Notes under the pieces: model-generated
The model's input: the letters and a program-made list of their open reading frames with translations, nothing else
The model's database searches: none
Told to the model about the DNA's origin: nothing
In this document: positions 23,991 to 31,045 of the stretch, in pieces
How positions within the stretch are numbered: position 1 is the first letter of the stretch
How the letters are laid out: each line of letters starts with the position of its first letter
Assembly: GCA_031216915.1 (NCBI GenBank)
Contig: CM062296.1
Location: forward strand, 449,190,287-449,254,286
DNA: 64,000 bases
DNA from: Pictodentalium vernedei
Taxonomy: Eukaryota; Mollusca; Scaphopoda; Dentaliida; Dentaliidae
Direction of reading: 5' to 3'
Translations under genes and position numbers: made by a program

Positions 23991-25180
23991 CCAGTGAAGT
24001 AATGAAGAGTGTAAATATTTTTTTACAACTATTGTAAAGCTTAAGAGTTCTATGAAAATGTTCAGCTTTAAACTATATTTATTATTATTATTATAAAAAT
24101 CACTCTAAAATTGAATAACATTACTTACAAAAATCAATAATTAAACATTTTCTCTGTTCCTGCATTTCCAGACAAAATGATTGGCTAAATTTTTTTTTTC
24201 TGTTCATATCACAATGAACCAAAAAAAAAATGCTTTTAGGCATGCCATAAACCACGCCCAATACCAATTGTTAAAATTACACTGCACAGTGTGAATGGAA
24301 AAGAACCTCTACACGCTCATATTGACTGATAAGTGCCATACCACTTCTTATGTTTTGGTTGTGCAATAAAGTATTATTATTTCAAAAAGAAAAGTAATTA
24401 ATATTTATCTCACCATTTTAAAAACACTTTTAAGGTAAAATTAATTAAACAATGAAATCCTTATCATGCTTTTTATTCCGTGTTTAATTTTTTATATGCA
24501 ATTAAAATTAATAGATGATCGTCTATGTTCATCGTTTTACACAAATCAAATGTAAACCATGGCCGGTCATAATCATATTACCAACCTGTCAGAAAGATAT
24601 AATGGATCGCACTGATTTAAATAAAATTGCCACCTATCTGCACTCCACAGTACTCTCCTTTCACCATCAACTGAATGTATGTGGTTCACTGACAAGAGTG
24701 CAAAAGAATCAGTTCTCAAAATTTATGCCGGACATTTCACGAAATGCAAAATGTAGGCATAATCTGAATGAACTCTTTTTTGAGACAAAGTTCAGCCAAC
24801 TTCATGTCATCTGGGTTTCTATCAAACTCCACATTTAACAACTGTGTTTTCAATTTCTCAGGAAATGATCAAAATCAGAATTAGATTTAACCCAGCGTTT
24901 CTTTGAATGACACCACCTTCCTGGCAAGTGGAAAAGAAGATTGAAGTTTTGTGTGGGCATGGCCTATGATGTTCCTTTTAACTTACGCAATTTATTGGTC
25001 AGTAAAATTTTTAATGACACAAGAAGATCTTTCAGTGAAATGTGTCGTCATTTCAAACAGAATTTTAGAAAACTATGCCTTTTTTATTCAGTTCTCAAGA
25101 GGAAGCATGATGCAACCTGGATTTTATTATAACTCCATAAAGTAGAGAGTGTTTATTTATTGCCACCTAGGTTTAATTAT
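23990..25180. other. Intron sequence without recognisable genes
   Basis: AT-rich, with short open stretches on the plus strand (24515-24838, 24941-25132) lacking any domain, codon pattern or splice support. I see nothing definite here apart from A/T tracts. Confidence 0.4.
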
Positions 25181-25345
25181 AAGGAATGATCATTTGTTTC
25201 TGTCTATTTCTTGAGTTATGAACCCAAAACACAAAGGCCACTCATAGCGTAAATGGGCTATGCTCATTTACACAGTTTGGCCTTTGTTTTTTTGGGGTTC
25301 ATAACTCAAGAAATAGACAGAAATAAAGGATCATTCCTTATATAA
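25180..25345. repeat. Long inverted repeat, arms about 60 bp
   Basis: GGAATGATCATTTGTTTCTG and CTTGAGTTATGAACCC in the left arm pair with GGGGTTCATAACTCAAG and GGATCATTCCTTA in the right arm, with a short loop near 25250. A MITE type with no other copy seen here. Confidence 0.65.
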
Positions 25346-25941
25346 CCAAATTAGTTTATTACAAAATTGTTTTTCTTGCAAATGTAACTTATGACCAGTC
25401 ATTGAGATGTTCCAATGAGTGGTCATGAAGTATATTTTTGAAGCAAAAAATGAAAAGTTTTTAGTTATTTGGGAAATTATTTTGTAAATGTCGTCTACTA
25501 GTCATACTAGTTAAACATTAACTTCTAATGTCATATGTTTATTACATGTGCTGTGGATGGTCTTTCTATAATAGAACATGTAAAGCAACTTATGTGATAA
25601 AATAAATTTTAAAAATAAAAACAACTCAAAATTAAAGTGTCCATACTTGTAAGTAATTAAACATTATAAAAATATATAGGCTTCAAATCACCACTGTACA
25701 AAAGTTTGGCACTGAATCAGGCTGGAAAATCAAAATTAGTTCCTATCCTTTCTAAAATATTAATTTTTTGCTCTTCATTTGAGAATTTATCACAAAATAT
25801 ACTGCTGTTGCAATGTGAAGTTAACATCCCAAAATATTAAAATCTCTCAATATAGTCAATGACTAACATTATATCACATATAATAACATTTAGTAAAAAC
25901 CATAATATTTCTTAGTTCTTTATAACAATTATAAAACAGAC

Positions 25942-26054
25942 CTTTGAAATTTTCCTTTGATACCGGATTCAAAGAGAATTGGTAATGTTGCTTTGGCATG
26001 TGGTGGAACCACCTGTGACAATGGACTACTTTGTCGCAATTCTCGGCAATCAAT
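25942..26054 (-). CDS. Host gene exon 7
   Basis: 113 bp, acceptor with a long T tract ending in TTTTAG and a non-consensus GTCTGT donor (25936-25941). It encodes IDCRELRQSSPLSQVVPPHA and then KATLPILFESGIKGKFQ, finishing the first ASH-like unit. Two bases are left over and match the next exon. Confidence 0.82.
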
Positions 26055-26820
26055 CTAAAAGAAAAAAGGATATTGCAGGTTTACTTCCAAAAATGTGTAC
26101 ATTCAGGGAAAGATGTCAGACTTTTACAAATAATAATGATTCTGGAGTCCAGGCCACAATGACAGAAGGTCCTCAAATATTAAAATACTCTCACACTGCA
26201 CTTCTATTGGAGCCAGCAAAATGTATTGACAGCATCGAGGTATTTATGCAAGTGATGTAAGTGACATGTGATCACACAAACTCTTGATCAAAGAGACTCA
26301 GATGGTAACCAATAAACCACTGTCCTCAACCTCTGTGGATGCCTTCAATACCTCCATTTTACAAATTTAAGGGAGTTATATGACCATTAGCAAAAGAAGT
26401 AATTCTGTTAAACTGGAATAAATTAATCAAGATTTAATATAAATGGTTTGCATCAATATCTGGCTAATCAATATGAAAGCTACAAGACTTCCAAATCAGT
26501 AACACTGAACACTGTATTATATGGACACATAAAAACGTTAGAAATGTTTTCACAGTTCATCCAACAAAAAGACAAAACCTGTCAACCCACATATTTGGTT
26601 TACTAATCCTAGTTTTCTCTGACCACTGTGTAGGGCTCCTTAATAAAATAAGTTGATTGTTTCTATAAAAAAAAGAGTAATAAGACTGCATAAGATATTA
26701 AAGTATGTTTCAGAAGAAGATAAGACCTTGAATTTATCTGGGAATAAAATATTCACAATCTCTTTTGTTTTCATGATGGATAAAATGTTGACATAAGGAA
26801 TTAAATAAATTATGTTTTAC

Positions 26821-26924
26821 CTCAGCAACCACCAGTACATGCTGATCTAAATTGTTCACTATATTTAGCTCCCGACTATTGACAGATCGCAGACAAACTT
26901 TTCCAAAATCAATTGTTGCAGGAC
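26821..26924 (-). CDS. Host gene exon 6, start of first ASH-like repeat
   Basis: 104 bp, acceptor ACATTTCAG and donor GTAAAA (26815-26820). It encodes GPATIDFGKVCLRSVNSREL and then NIVNNLDQHVLVVAE. The pattern IDFG, x5 to 7, then a run of alternating hydrophobics and N is the usual opening of an ASH/MSP repeat. Confidence 0.88.
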
Positions 26925-27021
26925 CTGAAATGTAAGAACAAAGCTACAGTATTTATAAAAATATTGGTCCCCTCAAACAAAAAGTTAAAAAATTTATAGT
27001 AATTTATATATTTTTTATACT

Positions 27022-27212
27022 TACCAATGACCCAGACTTAGCTGGTGCTAACTCCAACAAAACCAGGGCCAAACACAAATTTTGCCCCCCAATCCCCAAA
27101 ATTTGCATCCAAAACAAAAAGAAATCATGTCCTAAAGGACCTCCATAGTACGCCTCTACTGCGCATGCGCAGTGACGCAGTCGTCCCGAAATTGGCGCCA
27201 AATCATCATTCT
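27022..27212 (+). repeat. DIRS copy 3 left inverted terminal repeat
   Basis: Begins TACCAATGACCCAGAC and ends CAAATCATCATTCT. It is the exact reverse complement of 33891-34081 as far as I can read. It contains the palindrome ACTGCGCATGCGCAGT at 27158-27173. The outermost 38 bp to its left (26984-27021) are not part of the inverted repeat, which is normal for DIRS. Confidence 0.9.
27158..27173. promoter_or_regulatory. NRF1-like palindrome in DIRS terminal repeat
   Basis: ACTGCGCATGCGCAGT contains TGCGCATGCGCA, the consensus of the animal promoter factor NRF1. Perfect copies also lie at 33930-33945 and 53514-53529. Other copies show one or two changes (for example ACTGCGTATGCGCAGT in the left repeat of copy 4). 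Confidence 0.55.
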
Positions 27213-27287
27213 TACTGGCAGTGCCTGGTCAGCGCTATGTACTCAGCGGGGAGGCAAGAGTTCCCAACTCCAGGGAGGGCCATCCCC

Positions 27288-27375
27288 GTCTGGGTCATTG
27301 GTAAGTATAAAAAATATATAAATTACTATAAATTTTTTAACATTTTTGTGCTGTACCAATGACCCAGACTTAGCT
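27288..27375. repeat. DIRS copy 3 internal complementary region (ICR)
   Basis: The first 54 bp (27288-27341) are the reverse complement of the element's left end; the next 34 bp (27342-27375) are the reverse complement of its right end, with two mismatches. The ICR is therefore a stored copy of the circle junction, with the join at AAC/ATTTTT. The same structure is seen in copies 1, 2 and 4 (separate entries). It is the template used to complete the ends in DIRS replication models. Confidence 0.92.
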
Positions 27376-27864
27376 GAATAGTAAACAGGCTGGAGGGCCT
27401 AGGACATAGAGGAAAATCCAATAAGCTCAACTATATAGTAAAGAGGTAACCCCTTAAGGAGAAAAGGAGTATTAGGCTTTACATGTATCTTTCTTATTTA
27501 ATATTAAATTAGAAAGATACACTACCCTTAATAATTGAGCACAATAACATTCATGTTCTCTATTAACATCCAGTATAACCCTTATACTAATTATTTTTAA
27601 AACAAGCCAATAAATAAAGTAGTCCAGAGAATTGAGACTCTTTATAATCATTTAAAAGTGTCCGAGTATTGTATATTAAAGCCCGTTTGACACTTGACAT
27701 ATACAAATGCTTCACACCGAGCTACACTTTAAAAATAAGACATGAATGAAATTAAACATTAATATTACACTTTAAAACCATCCCGGAAGCGACTCAGAAA
27801 TACTGACTTGGAGGAGGCATTCCCTTGCTTTTCACTATAAAGCAGGTGACCTAAGGGAACACCC

Positions 27865-27909
27865 GCCCCCCCCCCCCCCCTTCCCCTTGCCCTGGGTCAA
27901 ATAGCCCAG
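27865..27909 (-). promoter_or_regulatory. Conserved C-tract plus hairpin downstream of YR in DIRS copy 3
   Basis: A run of C (G in the element's RNA) is followed by a CTGGG / CCCAG stem at 27892-27909 and then GCGAAGAGGGCAG. The same arrangement occurs in all five DIRS copies: 14579-14619, 3449-3504, 41876-41915 and 47406-47476. The stem sequence differs between subfamilies while pairing is kept. Function unknown; it could be an RNA 3' structure. Confidence 0.6.
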
Positions 27910-27977
27910 AGCGAAGAGGGCAGCCGGACGGAGTCACTGCCGGAACAGAAAGCCTGCATAACTATAGTTGCAACTGT

Positions 27978-30902
27978 TTAGTGGACGACATTCTGAGCAA
28001 CAGATAACGGACCTAAACAATGCAGGTCTCCAGAAATGGACTCAATATTTCTGAGATAAAAATTCGTAAATGTGGATGGCTGAGACCAATAAGCAGCCTT
28101 CATTAAATCTGTAACAGCAACACTATTAGCATAAGCCCAGGAAGTAGAAAGAGCTCTTACTTCATGAGCAGAAATCTTAAGCACAGACTGCTGAGAAGAA
28201 GATAAATCTTCATAAGCAGTACGGACAGTTAACTGAATCCATCTAGCAATAGAATGGACTGAAATGTCCTTTCTATTAGGCATCAAAGACAGAAAGAAAC
28301 GTTTCCGTCCCTTTCTGATGAACTGAGATCTCTGCTTATAGATACGTAGTGCTCTAACAGGACAGAGTAAAGGCCTACGCCCGTCTGAAGACGGAAGAGC
28401 CTTAATAACAATAGGTTCCGGATATTTATTAGGAGCCTGATTCTTAGCTAAAAAACCCACATTAGTAGTGAAGGTGATAGTGTTCCCAACACTACAATAA
28501 TGAGAATCATCCACCGATAGTGCATGAAGCTCACTGACTCTTCTGGCAGAAGAGAAAGCTAAGAGAAAAGCTGTCTTATAAGATAAGAATTTGAAATCTA
28601 CTGTCCCAAGAGGTTCAAATGGCTTTTCCTTCAATTTAAGGAGAACCCAAGCTAAATTCCACTTAGGAATTAATCTAAGAGTTCTGGGTCTATTTATCGA
28701 AAAGTTTCTAACCAATTTCGATAAAGAGACATTAGATCCAATTTGTAAACTATCATGATGTGCATAGGTATCAGATAACATAGATCTATAACCCTTTATA
28801 GTAACAGGCTGCAGTTTGATTTCGTCAAACAAGTATACTAGAAAGTTTGCAATGTCTGGTATAGAGGGATCAAATATATCTACAGAATGATCCCTACACC
28901 AACGACGAAAAACCTTCCACTTAGCCGCATAGTTTAGCGAAGAGGAGGTCCTCCTACAGTTAGAAATCGCGTCCACTGCTCGTCCTGTAAAGTGCACAAC
29001 GGAAAAACGTGAAGGTTGAGACCTTGCGGGTTGTGATGGAGTTGGCGCGATTTCCCCTGCGAAAGAAGATCCTCTCGTGGAGGAAGCTTCCGCGGTAGGT
29101 CCCACAACAGACACCTGAGTAGATTTATCCACGGTCTCTGTGGCGACAGAGATGCTACCAACAGAATCTTGCATTGAGATTGTTTTATCTTTAGCAATAC
29201 TTGTTGAATTAACGGCGCTGGAGGATACGCATATCCTATCATTCCGTCCCAAGGGATCGACAGAGCGTCTACTGCAAATGCTCTTGGATCCGGACACGGG
29301 GACACATACGTCTGCAACTGATTGTTGAGATGTGTCGCAAATAAGTCTATCATTGGCCGTTCCCATTGGTAGCAAATCTGATTGAATACTTGTTTGTTGA
29401 GAGTCCACTCCGACGGCAACAAGCGACCCTTTCGTGAAAGGGAGTCTGCTAGCACATTCAGACGACCCGGTATGTGACGGACCGAAAGAAGAACGTGATG
29501 TTCTAACGCAAACAGAAGGATTCTTTCCGTTAGATTGAACAACGGAACGGAATGAGTGCCTCCCTGATTCCGTATATACGCCACTACTGTCGCATTGTCG
29601 GATAGGATTTGGACATGAGCATCGTGAATAATGTCCATCCAGTGACATAACGCAAGCCAAATTGACATCATTTCCTTGATGTTTATGTGCTTGCACAGGA
29701 ATTGCGGATCCCAAAGACCCTGGCATCTCGAATCCGTTGGGATTAATGATGCACCCCAACCTGTTTGACTGGCATCCGTCATAATGGTAAAACTCGGATC
29801 CGGCAACTGCAGCGGAACTCCTTGAGTTAACCACTGAATGTTTGCCCAAGCCTGAATCTCTTGTTTCACTTGATCTGACAAGAGAACGTCTACATCGAGC
29901 GAATGAATTTTCACACTCCAATTCTGAGTCAGGAAAATTTGAAGAGGACGTGTGCGTAGCCGCCCCATCGGAATGAGATCTGCGGCGGCTCCGCACAGAC
30001 CTATCAGTCTCATAAATTCTCTCGCCGTGACTTTGTCTGCGTGCAGACAATAGCGAGCGTAACAACTGACTAATTTCGCTCTGGTTAACGGCAGACGAAC
30101 GAGATTGTTGTGCGTCTCGAAGCTCATTCCCAGATGAGTGAATGACTTGGACGGCACCAGATCCGACTTCTCCTCGTTTACTATGAAACCGAGACGTCGG
30201 AGCAATAGAAGAAGATTCTGAACATCGTTCTGAAGCGTTAACTCGTTGCCGTACCTCTGAAGAATGTCGTCCAGGTAGGCCGACGTTACCGCAGACGAAT
30301 GAGCTCGGAAGTAGATCATTACCGAGTTCATTACCCGAGTGAAAGCCCAGGGTGCTAGATTCAATCCGAAGCACATGGCCCGGAACTGATACACCACTCC
30401 TAGGACTGCGAAGCGTAGATACTTTCGGAATGTCGGATGTACCATGACGTGAAAGTACGCATCTTTGAGATCTATGCTCGTTGCATAATCGTTCACCCGA
30501 ATACTCGCTCTGACCGATCGAATCGTCTCCATATAAAACTTCGGAGCGACGATCAGCTTGTTTATCCAGCTCAAATCTATGACTGGACAGAACGAGCCGT
30601 CTGGTTTCGGAACCAGAAACAGATGGCTGTAGAATCCCAGAGATTCCTGGTTTTCTACGACCTCTACCGCGTTCTTCATTAAAAGAGACTGCACCTCTGA
30701 TAACAGAGCGTCTCTTTTCTGTGGATTTGACGGAAGATGAGTCCACTTTGGACTTCGAGTTAATGGAGGCTTTCGTTTGAAGGATATCTTTAGACCTTCC
30801 GAAGTCACTCCTCTCACCCACGGGTCGTCCGTAATCGACGCCCACTCTTGTGAAAAACTCGACAACCTTCCGCCAACCGGAACGCGATAGAGGTTTAAGC
30901 CA
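27978..30902 (-). CDS. DIRS copy 3 gag-frame continuation ending in tyrosine recombinase (974 codons)
   Basis: Immediately after the gag TGA the same frame stays open to 27978. There is no ATG over roughly the first 385 codons downstream of 30845. The first ~600 codons overlap RT/RH in another frame and are Ser/Arg-rich with no known fold. The last ~370 form the recombinase: an N-terminal SAM-like region (LNYAAKWKVFRRWCRDHSVD), the catalytic Arg box SARRVSELHALS, HEVRALSTSWA (HxxR), then W in AAYWSQPSTF and the nucleophile Tyr in FTNFYLRN. A 21-bp in-frame deletion near 28995 removes seven residues present in copy 2. YR integrates the circular cDNA in DIRS elements. Confidence 0.85.
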   Translation of the reverse strand, partial: WLKPLSRSGWRKVVEFFTRVGVDYGRPVGERSDFGRSKDILQTKASINSKSKVDSSSVKSTEKRRSVIRGAVSFNEERGRGRRKPGISGILQPSVSGSETRRLVLSSHRFELDKQADRRSEVLYGDDSIGQSEYSGERLCNEHRSQRCVLSRHGTSDIPKVSTLRSPRSGVSVPGHVLRIESSTLGFHSGNELGNDLLPSSFVCGNVGLPGRHSSEVRQRVNASERCSESSSIAPTSRFHSKRGEVGSGAVQVIHSSGNELRDAQQSRSSAVNQSEISQLLRSLLSARRQSHGERIYETDRSVRSRRRSHSDGAATHTSSSNFPDSELECENSFARCRRSLVRSSETRDSGLGKHSVVNSRSSAAVAGSEFYHYDGCQSNRLGCIINPNGFEMPGSLGSAIPVQAHKHQGNDVNLACVMSLDGHYSRCSCPNPIRQCDSSGVYTESGRHSFRSVVQSNGKNPSVCVRTSRSSFGPSHTGSSECASRLPFTKGSLVAVGVDSQQTSIQSDLLPMGTANDRLICDTSQQSVADVCVPVSGSKSICSRRSVDPLGRNDRICVSSSAVNSTSIAKDKTISMQDSVGSISVATETVDKSTQVSVVGPTAEASSTRGSSFAGEIAPTPSQPARSQPSRFSVVHFTGRAVDAISNCRRTSSSLNYAAKWKVFRRWCRDHSVDIFDPSIPDIANFLVYLFDEIKLQPVTIKGYRSMLSDTYAHHDSLQIGSNVSLSKLVRNFSINRPRTLRLIPKWNLAWVLLKLKEKPFEPLGTVDFKFLSYKTAFLLAFSSARRVSELHALSVDDSHYCSVGNTITFTTNVGFLAKNQAPNKYPEPIVIKALPSSDGRRPLLCPVRALRIYKQRSQFIRKGRKRFFLSLMPNRKDISVHSIARWIQLTVRTAYEDLSSSQQSVLKISAHEVRALSTSWAYANSVAVTDLMKAAYWSQPSTFTNFYLRNIESISGDLHCLGPLSVAQNVVH

Positions 30903-31045
30903 TCACCTCCTGGACCTGCGAGGCCTGCGGTAGGAGAAACCACGTCTTCCACGACCCGCACCTCGCCTCGTCGACCTCGGGGCGTCCGACCGATTGTCCC
31001 GGCCTGAAGGACGTCCCGAACGAGAGTCGCTATCCTGACGGTCTC
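28934..31045 (-). CDS. DIRS copy 3 RT / RNase H / DNA-methyltransferase-like polyprotein
   Basis: The frame is +1 to gag, open from 31045 and overlapping gag by 143 bp. No ATG occurs before about residue 94 of the segment starting at 30961, although that N-terminal part looks like conserved RT sequence (EWASITDDPWVRGV, KRKPPLTRSPKW), so expression probably needs recoding. Domains in order: RT with KPDGSF, SIDLKDAYFHVMVHPTF and SAYLDDILQRYG; RNase H with TDAS, EMMSIW, SDNATVV and NVLADSLSRKG; then PMIDLFATHLNNQLQTYVS and GYAYPPAPLIQQVLLKIKQ, matching the methyltransferase-like region known downstream of RNase H in DIRS elements. Confidence 0.9.
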   Translation of the reverse strand, partial: ETVRIATLVRDVLQAGTIGRTPRGRRGEVRVVEDVVSPTAGLAGPGGDGLNLYRVPVGGRLSSFSQEWASITDDPWVRGVTSEGLKISFKRKPPLTRSPKWTHLPSNPQKRDALLSEVQSLLMKNAVEVVENQESLGFYSHLFLVPKPDGSFCPVIDLSWINKLIVAPKFYMETIRSVRASIRVNDYATSIDLKDAYFHVMVHPTFRKYLRFAVLGVVYQFRAMCFGLNLAPWAFTRVMNSVMIYFRAHSSAVTSAYLDDILQRYGNELTLQNDVQNLLLLLRRLGFIVNEEKSDLVPSKSFTHLGMSFETHNNLVRLPLTRAKLVSCYARYCLHADKVTAREFMRLIGLCGAAADLIPMGRLRTRPLQIFLTQNWSVKIHSLDVDVLLSDQVKQEIQAWANIQWLTQGVPLQLPDPSFTIMTDASQTGWGASLIPTDSRCQGLWDPQFLCKHINIKEMMSIWLALCHWMDIIHDAHVQILSDNATVVAYIRNQGGTHSVPLFNLTERILLFALEHHVLLSVRHIPGRLNVLADSLSRKGRLLPSEWTLNKQVFNQICYQWERPMIDLFATHLNNQLQTYVSPCPDPRAFAVDALSIPWDGMIGYAYPPAPLIQQVLLKIKQSQCKILLVASLSPQRPWINLLRCLLWDLPRKLPPREDLLSQGKSRQLHHNPQGLNLHVFPLCTLQDEQWTRFLTVGGPPLR

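Noticed and set aside
24515..25132. Plus-strand ORFs of 107 and 63 aa
   Set aside because: AT-rich, low-complexity frames with no motif and no splice support.
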